A stretch of DNA of 17,881 nt from an uncultured Hungatella sp. Lineage in GTDB: Bacteria > Bacillota > Clostridia > Lachnospirales > Lachnospiraceae. The position numbers and the translations under genes are program-made. Within the stretch, counting starts at the first letter, position 1; every line of letters starts with the position of its first letter. Positions 8,112 through 15,245 of this stretch are shown piece after piece. The stretch lies in contig CAJUPQ010000074.1 of NCBI GenBank assembly GCA_910588505.1, positions 1-17,881 on the forward strand. Reading direction: 5' to 3'. Below the pieces are notes generated by a model. The model made no database searches and was not told the origin of the DNA. It was given only the letters and a program-made list of their open reading frames with translations.

Positions 8112-8321
8112 GTTTTCACAAAAATTATGTTCGACTGCCTCCTTGTCCACATTATCCACAGCTGTAAATCCACAAACCTATCCAAAAGTTATCCACATCA
8201 AAAATCCTCGTTTCATGGGAAAAAGCAGTTATACACAAAGTTATCCACAGTATCCACAGTATTTTCCACCTGCTTGTGAACCATTTCCCCACCAGATTTC
8301 CCCCCTCTCTTTTTGTTCACA
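8112..8321 (+). other. DnaA-box cluster between secA and hpf
   Basis: Three perfect TTATCCACA boxes (8152-8160, 8189-8197, 8241-8249) and one TTATACACA (8229-8237) match the DnaA consensus TTATNCACA. Near matches with one change include TTGTCCACA (8143-8151, abutting the first perfect box), GTATCCACA (8250-8258, abutting the third), TTGTTCACA (8313-8321) and GTTTTCACA (8112-8120). All point the same way. The perfect boxes are about 37-40 bases apart, with 12- and 9-base steps in the second half. A 9-mer with this density is far above chance for 210 bases. To the right (about 8323-8450) the DNA is AT-rich. This may be an origin, a DnaA-titration locus or a DnaA-controlled divergent regulatory region. 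Confidence 0.8.
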
Positions 8322-8421
8322 ACTCATAAATCGACACAAACCGACATCAAATTTTGTGCCAAAAGTCGATGAATTTTAGAAAAAATTCTGTTCAATTGTC
8401 AAAATATTCTTCTTTATTTCA

Positions 8422-8450
8422 TTGAATATTTCGACTATCTGTGCTATACT
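8422..8450 (+). promoter_or_regulatory. Promoter of hpf
   Basis: TTGAAT (8422-8427), a 17-base spacer ending in TGC, and TATACT (8445-8450) form a strong extended -10 promoter. The predicted leader is only about 24 bases, so no large upstream RNA element precedes hpf on this transcript. Confidence 0.8.
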
Positions 8451-8480
8451 TAAACCATCTCAAAAGAAGGAGTTGATCAT

Positions 8481-9011
8481 ATGCGTTACACCATCACAGG
8501 AAGAAATATCGAAGTAACTCAGGGACTTCGGGAAGCTGTTGAGGACAAGCTGGGCAAGCTGGAAAAGTACTTCACCCCTGACACGGAGGCAGTTGTAACT
8601 TTAAGCGTTCAGAGGGAACTTCAGAAAATTGAGGTAACCATCCCCGTCAAAGGCAGCATCATCCGCGCGGAGGAGTCCAGCACAGATATGTATGTATCCA
8701 TTGACCTGGTGGAAGAGATCATAGAGCGTCAGATTAAAAAATACCGCAAGAAACTCATTGACAAGAAACAGTCCGCCCAGGCCTTCTCTGCCCTGTTTAT
8801 GGAGGAGGAAGAGGACGTTCATGATGAGGAGATCCGCATTGAGAAGACGAAGCATTTTGACATGAAACCCATGTATCCTGAGGATGCCTGCCTGGAGATG
8901 GAGCTTCTGGGACATAATTTTTATATGTTCCTGAACGCGGAGACTGACCAAATCAGCGTGGTCTATAAAAGAAAAGCCAACTCGTACGGACTCATTGAAC
9001 CGGAGGCATAA
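8481..9011 (+). CDS. hpf: Long-form ribosome hibernation promoting factor
   Basis: Long HPF binds the 30S decoding region and dimerises ribosomes into inactive 100S particles under stress or starvation. The 176 residues contain the N-terminal S30AE/YfiA fold (about 1-96; YTITGRNIEVT at the start), an acidic linker (EEEEDVHDEE, 108-117) and the C-terminal dimerisation domain (about 118-176) with TKHFDMKPM, LGHNFYMFLNAET and the VVYKRK..YGLIEP ending. GAAGGAG eight bases upstream supports the ATG. In Bacillus hpf (yvyD) lies just before secA in the same direction; here it is next to secA but divergent, with the DnaA-box cluster in the gap. Confidence 0.96.
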   Translation: MRYTITGRNIEVTQGLREAVEDKLGKLEKYFTPDTEAVVTLSVQRELQKIEVTIPVKGSIIRAEESSTDMYVSIDLVEEIIERQIKKYRKKLIDKKQSAQAFSALFMEEEEDVHDEEIRIEKTKHFDMKPMYPEDACLEMELLGHNFYMFLNAETDQISVVYKRKANSYGLIEPEA

Positions 9012-9033
9012 CTCCGCCTCACTGTCCCATCTG

Positions 9034-9065
9034 CGCAAAAGCCGGCGAAGATTCGCCGGCTTTGC
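9034..9065. terminator. Bidirectional terminator between hpf and trxB
   Basis: A perfect 12-bp stem AAAGCCGGCGAA (9038-9049) / TTCGCCGGCTTT (9052-9063) with a two-base GA centre (the innermost pairs must open in RNA) serves the convergent genes hpf and trxB. The T tract is short in the plus direction and slightly better (TTTT) in the minus direction, so it may serve trxB more strongly. Confidence 0.8.
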
Positions 9066-9068
9066 CTG

Positions 9069-10037
9069 TCATTGTCCCATAAGATACCGCTCCGCGCTTA
9101 TGACCGCGTTGGCGCCGTCGGCAGCGGCCGTCACGATCTGCCGCAGCGGCTTTGTCCGCACATCCCCCGCGGCGAAGATTCCCGGGGCGGAAGTCCTTCC
9201 ATCCTCCCCGGCCTTAATATACCCCTTTTCCATGTCCACCAGCCCTTCAAACCTTTGGCTGTTGGGAACGATCCCCACGGCGATGAACACGCCCTGCACC
9301 GACAGCTCCCTCTCCTTTAGGGTCTTTTTATTCTTAATCCTAAGCCGCTCCACCCGGCCTTCCCCCGTGATCTCCTCCACCACGGTATCCCACAAAATCT
9401 CGATGTTATCCTGTTTAAACACAGTCTCCTGCAGACTCTTTGCCCCCCGCAGCTCATCCCTACGGTGGATCAGATAAACCTTTTCGCAGCTCCTTGCCAG
9501 AAAAATGGCGTCTTCCAGGGCCACATCCCCGCCGCCCACCACAGCCACGGTCCTGTTCCTGAAAAAGGCCCCGTCGCAGGTGGCGCAGTAGGACACCCCC
9601 ATGCCTGTAAGCTCTGCCTCTCCGGGCGCCCCAAGATTCTGGTGGCGGGCCCCTGTGGCGATGACCACCGTCTTCCCATAATAACGCCCATTTTCACAGA
9701 TAACCGCTTTTCTGCCAGAAAGAGGGGACAGCTCCGCCGCCCGGAGAAGTTCCCCCTCCTGGCTCTCCTCGTCCGTCTCTACCCGCTTTACCTCATCTGT
9801 CACAAACACGGCTCCCAGTTTGTCCGCATGCTCCCGGAACTTAGTTCCCAGGTCAAACCCATTCATCCCCGGCATCCCCGGATAATTGTCCACCTCATAG
9901 GTCATCAGCACCTGTCCTCCGCTGACCATTTCTTTCTCGATCACCAGGGTATCCAGCCTTGCCCTCTGGGCATAGATCGCCGCCGCCAACCCCGCCGGCC
10001 CGGAACCAATAATGATCATATCATACAATCTCTCCAT
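9069..10037 (-). CDS. trxB: Thioredoxin reductase
   Basis: A cytoplasmic FAD/NAD(P)H flavoprotein that reduces thioredoxin. The 322 residues have the FAD-binding motif GSGPAG (11-16), the redox-active CATC (151-154), the pyridine-nucleotide motif GGGDVALEDA (168-177) and the second FAD motif FAAGDVRTKPLRQI near the C-terminus. Residues about 88-110 are a polar insertion not typical of the family core. GAGGTGG six bases before the ATG at 10037 sets the start. The gene stands alone, convergent with hpf. No thioredoxin gene adjoins it. Confidence 0.95.
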   Translation of the reverse strand: MERLYDMIIIGSGPAGLAAAIYAQRARLDTLVIEKEMVSGGQVLMTYEVDNYPGMPGMNGFDLGTKFREHADKLGAVFVTDEVKRVETDEESQEGELLRAAELSPLSGRKAVICENGRYYGKTVVIATGARHQNLGAPGEAELTGMGVSYCATCDGAFFRNRTVAVVGGGDVALEDAIFLARSCEKVYLIHRRDELRGAKSLQETVFKQDNIEILWDTVVEEITGEGRVERLRIKNKKTLKERELSVQGVFIAVGIVPNSQRFEGLVDMEKGYIKAGEDGRTSAPGIFAAGDVRTKPLRQIVTAAADGANAVISAERYLMGQ

Positions 10038-10106
10038 ACATTACCACCTCATTTTCCATAATCTTCTTTTCTCAGCATTTGGCATTTCTGTGTAACAGTT
10101 CAGACA

Positions 10107-10131
10107 GGTCTGCGCGTTTACCGCGCCGACC
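10107..10131. repeat. Inverted repeat in the trxB-fabG divergent gap
   Basis: GGTC-T-GCGCG (10107-10116) pairs with CGCGC-C-GACC (10122-10131) around a five-base TTTAC loop: nine base pairs with one T/C mismatch. It lies about 70 bases upstream of trxB and about 80 bases upstream of the reductase promoter. There is no T tract, so it is not a clear terminator; a protein-binding site or a leader hairpin of trxB are possible. Confidence 0.4.
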
Positions 10132-10183
10132 GTGCGAAAGCCTAATGGCAGCAGGCAACCTTAACCTTCCATTGATCTTGTAC

Positions 10184-10212
10184 TTTCCACCCCACCCAAA
10201 ACGTGCTATAAT
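10184..10212 (+). promoter_or_regulatory. Promoter of the reductase-phospholipase pair
   Basis: The extended -10 TGC-TATAAT (10204-10212) is near-perfect. The -35 at the standard 17-base distance is only TTTCCA (10184-10189), four of six matches, so the extended -10 probably compensates. Confidence 0.6.
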
Positions 10213-10260
10213 TTTATATATAACCCGCCAATCATATTTTATTAAAAAAGGGGTGATTCT

Positions 10261-10992
10261 ATGTCCAGAAAAACCGTTCTGGTAACCGGCGCCTCCAGAG
10301 GCATCGGAAAAGCCATTGCCGTCAAATTCGCCAAAAAGAATTATAATGTAGTTATCAACTGTGTCCGCAGCCAGGAACGCCTGATGCAGACCAAAAAAGA
10401 AATCGAATCCTACCAGGTTCCCTGCCTGGCGTTCATGGGAGATATGGGGGATATGTCCCAGTGTGAAGCCCTTTTTAAACAGATTAAAAAACAATTCAGC
10501 GCCCTGGACGTCCTGGTCAACAATGCGGGTATCTCCTACATCGGCCTTCTCCAGGACATGAAAACCGAGGACTGGGACCGCATCATCCGCACAAACCTGA
10601 CATCCGTATTCAATTTAAGCAAGCTGGCCATCCCGGACATGGTAGCCCGCAAGTATGGCAAGATCATCAATATCTCCTCTGTGTGGGGCAATGTAGGCGC
10701 AGCCTGCGAGGTTGCCTACTCCGCCACCAAAGGTGGGATCAACGCGTTCACAAAAGCTCTTGCCAAGGAACTGGCTCCCAGCAATATTCAGGTCAACGCC
10801 GTTGCCTGCGGAGCCATCGACACGGAGATGAACCAGTTTCTGGAGGAAGAAGAGCTCATTGCCCTGGTGGAAGAGATTCCCACCGGACGGCTGGGCAAAG
10901 CCGAGGAAGTGGCTGACTTAGTCTACCACCTTGGCTACAAAAACTCCTATCTGACCGGACAGGTCATAGGTCTGGACGGAGGATGGTTCTGA
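10261..10992 (+). CDS. SDR-family reductase (FabG-like, possibly EF-P 5-aminopentanone reductase YmfI)
   Basis: A classical short-chain dehydrogenase of 243 residues: cofactor motif TGASRGIG (9-16), NNAG (87-90), and the catalytic Asn112, Ser140, Tyr153 and Lys157 (YSATK). It ends in the usual LTGQVIGLDGGW. NAD(P)H is the expected cofactor. The sequence is FabG-like, but the gene is not in a fatty-acid cluster. Similar stand-alone Firmicutes proteins are annotated as YmfI, which reduces the 5-aminopentanone group on elongation factor P; that is from memory of the family and cannot be tested from this sequence. The ATG has GGGGTG eight bases ahead. The stop codon is one base from the next ATG, so the two genes are translationally coupled. 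Confidence 0.85.
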   Translation: MSRKTVLVTGASRGIGKAIAVKFAKKNYNVVINCVRSQERLMQTKKEIESYQVPCLAFMGDMGDMSQCEALFKQIKKQFSALDVLVNNAGISYIGLLQDMKTEDWDRIIRTNLTSVFNLSKLAIPDMVARKYGKIINISSVWGNVGAACEVAYSATKGGINAFTKALAKELAPSNIQVNAVACGAIDTEMNQFLEEEELIALVEEIPTGRLGKAEEVADLVYHLGYKNSYLTGQVIGLDGGWF

Positions 10993-10993
10993 C

Positions 10994-11824
10994 ATGCCCA
11001 CCACATACGCCCATTACCGCTTTGGCCGGGATGTGTACAAACATCTCCCCAAAGAGGCACAGACTATCATCAGCTCCCACGGCGGCCTGTACAACATCGG
11101 CCTCCACGGCCCTGACCTTCTCTTCTACTACAAAATATACAAGAAAAATCCTGTAAGCAGCGCGGGCTTTGCCATGCATGACCAGCCGGGATACGAATTT
11201 TTCCAACAAGCCGCCCAAGTTATGAAAAAGCGGTACAGAAAACACTCCGCCAAAGAAGGCTTCTCCTTCCTCACCTCGTCCAGGTACGCCTACCTGTTTG
11301 GATTTCTCTGCCACTTTGCCCTGGACAGCAACTGCCACCCCTATGTGGAGTCCATGGTCCGCGAGACAGGCATCACTCACAGCGAGATCGAGGCGGAGCT
11401 GGACCGGGACCTGATGGTCCGTGACGGCCTTAACCCCATGGTCTGCCGCCCCACCTCCCACCTGCGGCCCAGAGTATTTTACGGAAGCATCATCTCCGGA
11501 TTCTTCCCCGGCATCTCTCCGGGACAGATTGTCACCTCCATCCGCTCCATGCGGTTTTGCTGCAATCTGCTGGCTCCCTCCGGGCAAAAAATCCGCTTTG
11601 TGGTGCTGCGCCTGTTAAAGGGAACCCCGCTTCCTGTGACAGTCCGGGAAATGATAATCAAAGAGCATCCTAATCCGGCCTGCGCCCCGATCACCAGAGA
11701 GCTGGAACGCCGCTACCTTTGGGCCGTCCAGGACGCATCCCAGCTCATTATGAATTTCATGGAACACATAGAGCAGGGGACACCCCTGGATATTCGGCTA
11801 AATCACACCTTTGGGGAGCACTAA
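10994..11824 (+). CDS. Zinc-dependent phospholipase C-like protein (PF00882 type)
   Basis: Protein of 276 residues. Motifs fit the zinc-dependent phospholipase C fold: H7 in AHYRFG, D41 in GLHGPDLLFYY, H107-x3-D111 (CHFALD), H115, and H129-x3-E133 (HSEIEAE), which correspond in order to zinc ligands of the Bacillus cereus enzyme. Unlike secreted phospholipases it has no signal peptide, so a cytoplasmic role is likely and the true substrate is unknown. It starts one base after the reductase stop (TGACATG), implying coupled translation. The C-terminal half (about 175-276) has no motif I recognise. Confidence 0.8.
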   Translation: MPTTYAHYRFGRDVYKHLPKEAQTIISSHGGLYNIGLHGPDLLFYYKIYKKNPVSSAGFAMHDQPGYEFFQQAAQVMKKRYRKHSAKEGFSFLTSSRYAYLFGFLCHFALDSNCHPYVESMVRETGITHSEIEAELDRDLMVRDGLNPMVCRPTSHLRPRVFYGSIISGFFPGISPGQIVTSIRSMRFCCNLLAPSGQKIRFVVLRLLKGTPLPVTVREMIIKEHPNPACAPITRELERRYLWAVQDASQLIMNFMEHIEQGTPLDIRLNHTFGEH

Positions 11825-11882
11825 GTTCTCCTGTTTTCTTTCCTCCCCCAGATAAAACGGAACTTTAAATTTATCATATTGC

Positions 11883-11984
11883 TGTATAATTGAGTGAGCA
11901 AGGGAGGCGGTTATCGCAAGTCTGGGGGGAAGGGAGGTATGGCTCCACGACAACCTTCGCCCCATTTGCTCACTCATTTATACA
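11883..11984. repeat. 102-bp palindromic element with 19-bp terminal inverted repeats
   Basis: TGTATAATTGAGTGAGCAA (11883-11901) and the reverse complement of 11966-11984 agree at 18 of 19 positions. Inside, GGTTATCG (11909-11916) pairs with CGACAACC (11948-11955) with one A/C mismatch, and a GGAG/CTCC mini-stem (11933-11936/11943-11946) lies in the core, next to a run of six G. The whole folds into one long hairpin on either strand. It sits between convergent genes (phospholipase-like and greA) with no T tract right after either arm, so it does not look like an ordinary terminator. Candidates are a MITE- or REP-like repeat or a structured RNA. No clear target-site duplication is visible. Confidence 0.7.
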
Positions 11985-12006
11985 CTAATAAATCGTTTTT
12001 ACTATC

Positions 12007-12510
12007 CTAAAAGCTGCGGATCTTATCCTCCGCGTCATCCTGTGTATTCTCAATCTTCTTAATCACCACATAATACCCGGCTGTATCGCTGACCTTCACA
12101 TACACCCTGTCCCCCACCTTGCGCTTAAAGATGGCTTTCCCAAGAGGCGATTCCGTGCTGATCATACCGTTAAGAGAGCTTCCCCGGATAGAAGTCACCA
12201 GACGGTAAGTCTCCACCTCGTCGTCATCCTCCATGTACAGCTCCACCGTATTATTAATGCCTACCTCATCTTCCCTGGACACATCCGACACGATCTGGGC
12301 AGTTTTCAGCATCCGCTCAAGGTAGCGGATCCGGCTCTCATTCTGATTCTTGTCCTTTTTGGCGGCGTAATACTCAAAATTCTCGCTCAAATCCCCCTGA
12401 GCCCTGGCCTCCTTCACCGCCTCAATGGCAGCCTTGCGCACCACCAGCTTCCGGTGCTCAATCTCCCTCTCGATCTTCTCCACATCACTTTTTGTCAGCT
12501 TTTCGCCCAC
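12007..12510 (-). CDS. greA: GreA-family transcription elongation factor
   Basis: Gre factors enter the RNA polymerase secondary channel and stimulate cleavage of backtracked RNA. From a GTG at 12510 the protein has 167 residues: an N-terminal coiled coil whose tip carries the acidic catalytic pair D40 and E43 in GDLSENFEYY, and a C-terminal FKBP-like domain with ISTESPLGKAIFKRKVGDRV. AGGAGGAG six bases before this GTG decides the start; a longer reading from 12597 would add 29 residues that belong to the upstream gene's coding region. Its first 26 bases overlap the end of the GTPase-RNase gene, so the two are translationally linked. The linker after the coiled coil (EDEVGINNTVELYMEDDDE) is unusually acidic. 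Confidence 0.93.
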   Translation of the reverse strand: MGEKLTKSDVEKIEREIEHRKLVVRKAAIEAVKEARAQGDLSENFEYYAAKKDKNQNESRIRYLERMLKTAQIVSDVSREDEVGINNTVELYMEDDDEVETYRLVTSIRGSSLNGMISTESPLGKAIFKRKVGDRVYVKVSDTAGYYVVIKKIENTQDDAEDKIRSF

Positions 12511-15214
12511 CGTTTTCTCCTCCTCTCTTCCCTTTCTTCTCAGTCCCCTTCCCAAGCCTGACTGCCTCCAGATACTTAGCCACATCTTCCCCCGCATGGC
12601 CTAACAGATAATTCTTTCCCTTTCCTGTCCCCTGGCGCAAAGGTTCCAGATGCTCCGTCTCGATCTGACGCTCCACATACGCGATCTCCTCCCGCAGATC
12701 CTGGGCTGACAAAAGGCGGCATCCCTCCCCCCGTATAATAAGCTGTTCCAGCCCGTCGGAGGTGGCCACCGTCACCTGATAATCCCTGCCCAGCTTGTAG
12801 GCTAGCTTCTCAATATACTGGTCAGCTGTCTCCGCCTCCTTTGTGTACACCACATGGATATTGTTATACCGGATGGCCTGCCCGATTCCTCCCTCCACTT
12901 TGTAGGCATCAAACACCAGGATCAAGACACATTTCCTGTATCCCTGATAATTGCACAAAATATCCATCAGCTTGTGCCTGGCCCCGTCAACCGTAGTCTT
13001 GGCCAACTCCCGCAGCTCCTCCCAGGCAAACATGATGTTGTAACCGTCCACCAGAAGATACTCCTCCTTAGGCGTTTCCAGTTTCCCACTCCTGACCCCA
13101 CCGATCTCCTGATAAGTCACCTTCCTTGGCCCCTGGTCCCGGTACTTCTCCCGCTTGCTGATCCCGTAAGTGCGGGTAAATATCTCCTCCAGCTCCTTGT
13201 CATCCACATAGAAACCCCCGGCGCCGGACCGGCTCCCGGCCTGCGCCTTTTGGTTTTCTCCACTGTCGTGACGTACCTGAAGCTCCACCGGGCTCTCCAC
13301 ATGCATGTACTCCTTTACCTGATACCAAGGAACCTGAAACCCGGCTCCATGGGTGCAGAACACGGAACCTGTGGGGTTGTCCACATCCCCCTCCGGGTCA
13401 TACCCCGAAGCCGCCACTACCTCATCCTCATTGCCGCAGGGCTCATACCCGGACAGGCGGCAGGAAAACTGTCCCCGCCCTCTGGTGTAGGCCGCCACCT
13501 CCATCTGGTAATCCCGCATCAAAGCCACCGGGGCATTGCCGCAGATGATGGTCCTGTCCCCCTCCACAACCGGAGGCTCAAACCTTCCCTGCATCCGGTC
13601 AATATCAGCCAGCGCCCGCCCTGTATACTCCGAGGGGATCTCCAGCCTGAAAGCAAAGAACGGCTCCAAAAGCCTGCTGTCTCCCTCCATAAGCCCCTGG
13701 CGCACCGCCCGGTAAGTGGCCTGGCGAAAATCTCCGCCCTCGGTGTGTTTCAAATGAGCCCGCCCCGCAATCAGGGTGATCTTCATATCCGTCAGCTGCG
13801 CCCCTGTCAGCACTCCGGGATGCCGTTTTTCCTCCAGGTGAGTCAGGATCAGCCGCTGCCAGCTGCCGTCCAGCACATCCTGGCTGCATCTGGTATCAAA
13901 GATCAGTCCGCTGCCTCTCTCCCCAGGTTCCATGAGAAGATGCACCTCCGCATAGTGGCGCAGAGGCTCAAAATGTCCCACTCCTTCTACAGTCCTGGTG
14001 ATGGTCTCCTTGTACACAATATTTCCCGGTCCAAACTCCACATCCACCCCAAATCTCTGGCTGATCACGCATTTCAAGATCTCAATCTGCACCTGACCCA
14101 TGACCTGGACCTGAATCTCCCGGTGAGCCTCGTTCCAGGCAACATGTAACTCCGGCTCCTCCTCCTCCAGCTGCCGCATGTTCTTAAGCATCTCATGGAC
14201 ATTGCAGTCCTGGGGAAGGATCATCTGATATGTCAGCACCGGCTCCAGAAACGGCGCCTTTAAAATGCTCTCCGCCCCCAGCGCCTGACCGGGCAATGTC
14301 CCCCCAGGCCCCATAACCGCGCACACCACTCCGGCCTCAGCCTCTAAGACCGCCTCATACCTGGCTCCGCAGTAGACCCGTATCTGATTGATCTTCTCCC
14401 CCGGTCCGCCCTCTGAAAAAACCAGCTCCTCCTTCACCTTTAAGCTGCCCCCGGTGATCTTCATGTGGGTCAGCCGGTTCCCCTGCTCATCCCTGGTGAT
14501 CTTAAAAACCCTTGCGGCAAAGGTCTTCCCGTAGGACGGCCCTTCCCCGTACCGCGCCAGTCCCTCTAAAAGCTCCTTCACCCCGCTCTGCTTTAAGGCC
14601 GATCCAAAATAACAGGGAAACGCCTTTCTTAGCCGGATCATCCCTGCCACCTGGCTGTCCTCTAAGCTGCCCTTATCCAGAAACGCGTCCAGAGCCTGCT
14701 CCTCGCACATGGCAAGATTCTCATCCCTCTGGGCCCTCTCCAGGCCAAAATCCACGCAGTTGTCATGAAGGCGCTTTTTCAGCTCCTCCATAAGCATCTC
14801 CCGGTCCGTGCCATCCTGGTCCATCTTATTGACAAATACGAAAACAGGGACTCTGTACCGCCCAAGAAGCCGCCACAAAGTCTCTGTGTGCCCCTGAACG
14901 CCGTCCGCCCCGCTGACCACCAGGATGGCATAGTCCAGAACCTGCAGAGTCCGCTCCATCTCCGGTGAAAAATCCACATGGCCCGGGGTGTCCAGAAGGG
15001 TCACCTGCTTATCTCCCAGCTTAAAAACCGCCTGTTTCGAGAAAATGGTAATTCCCCTGGCCCGCTCCAGCTCATAATTATCCAGAAATGCGTCCTGCCT
15101 GTCCACCCGCCCCGGCTGGCGGATCACCCCTGTCTCAAATAAGATCTCCTCTGACAGGGTGGTCTTTCCCGCGTCCACATGGGCCAGAATTCCGATTACC
15201 AGTCGTTTCTCCAT
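12485..15214 (-). CDS. TetM/EF-G-like translational GTPase fused to a Rae1/YacP NYN ribonuclease
   Basis: A 909-residue protein. Residues 1-~650 are a TetM/EF-G-type GTPase: AHVDAGKTT (11-19), RGITI (53-57), DTPGH (75-79), NKMD (129-132), then domains II-V ending near TRGRGQFSCRLSGYEP. A linker with FCTHGAGFQVPW and a DDKELEEIFTRTYG helix leads to residues 717-~860, closely like B. subtilis Rae1 (YacP), an NYN/PIN-fold nuclease that cuts mRNA in the ribosomal A site: VDGYN (D723), VFDAYK (D769), ETADQYIEK (D798) and ATSD (D820) are all present. A Lys-rich tail follows. The loop that in TetM reads YSPVSTPADFR is here LKHTEGGDFR, so a tetracycline-resistance role is doubtful. ATG 15214 has GGGAG four bases upstream; 15235 is an alternative. 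The gene follows ddh by 31 bases and overlaps greA. Ribosome rescue or mRNA cleavage is inference. Confidence 0.88.
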   Translation of the reverse strand: MEKRLVIGILAHVDAGKTTLSEEILFETGVIRQPGRVDRQDAFLDNYELERARGITIFSKQAVFKLGDKQVTLLDTPGHVDFSPEMERTLQVLDYAILVVSGADGVQGHTETLWRLLGRYRVPVFVFVNKMDQDGTDREMLMEELKKRLHDNCVDFGLERAQRDENLAMCEEQALDAFLDKGSLEDSQVAGMIRLRKAFPCYFGSALKQSGVKELLEGLARYGEGPSYGKTFAARVFKITRDEQGNRLTHMKITGGSLKVKEELVFSEGGPGEKINQIRVYCGARYEAVLEAEAGVVCAVMGPGGTLPGQALGAESILKAPFLEPVLTYQMILPQDCNVHEMLKNMRQLEEEEPELHVAWNEAHREIQVQVMGQVQIEILKCVISQRFGVDVEFGPGNIVYKETITRTVEGVGHFEPLRHYAEVHLLMEPGERGSGLIFDTRCSQDVLDGSWQRLILTHLEEKRHPGVLTGAQLTDMKITLIAGRAHLKHTEGGDFRQATYRAVRQGLMEGDSRLLEPFFAFRLEIPSEYTGRALADIDRMQGRFEPPVVEGDRTIICGNAPVALMRDYQMEVAAYTRGRGQFSCRLSGYEPCGNEDEVVAASGYDPEGDVDNPTGSVFCTHGAGFQVPWYQVKEYMHVESPVELQVRHDSGENQKAQAGSRSGAGGFYVDDKELEEIFTRTYGISKREKYRDQGPRKVTYQEIGGVRSGKLETPKEEYLLVDGYNIMFAWEELRELAKTTVDGARHKLMDILCNYQGYRKCVLILVFDAYKVEGGIGQAIRYNNIHVVYTKEAETADQYIEKLAYKLGRDYQVTVATSDGLEQLIIRGEGCRLLSAQDLREEIAYVERQIETEHLEPLRQGTGKGKNYLLGHAGEDVAKYLEAVRLGKGTEKKGKRGGENGGRKADKK

Positions 15215-15245
15215 GGTTCTCCCGCTGCCTTCCATCGGCCCGCCG

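Noticed and set aside
8112..8321. Firm call of oriC
   Set aside because: No dnaA, dnaN, rpmH or gyrase gene is in view and gene directions to the right are mixed, so only a DnaA-box cluster is claimed.
8260..8450. raiA-type structured RNA upstream of hpf
   Set aside because: The hpf promoter at 8422-8450 leaves a leader of only about 24 bases, and no long conserved helices were seen before it.
11883..11984. Small SRP RNA or tRNA
   Set aside because: The conserved SRP loop GGAAGG-AGCAG and any tRNA cloverleaf are missing; the sequence is instead a single long palindrome.
12854..14149. 431-codon open frame on the plus strand opposite the GTPase-RNase gene
   Set aside because: It is an antisense shadow of a real gene with strong domain matches; the protein is rich in His, Leu and Pro with no recognisable fold, and it lacks a ribosome site.
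12485..15214. Acquired tetracycline-resistance gene
   Set aside because: The drug-displacing loop of TetM is not conserved, the gene is fused to a nuclease and is embedded in a housekeeping operon with the same base composition and no mobile element nearby.
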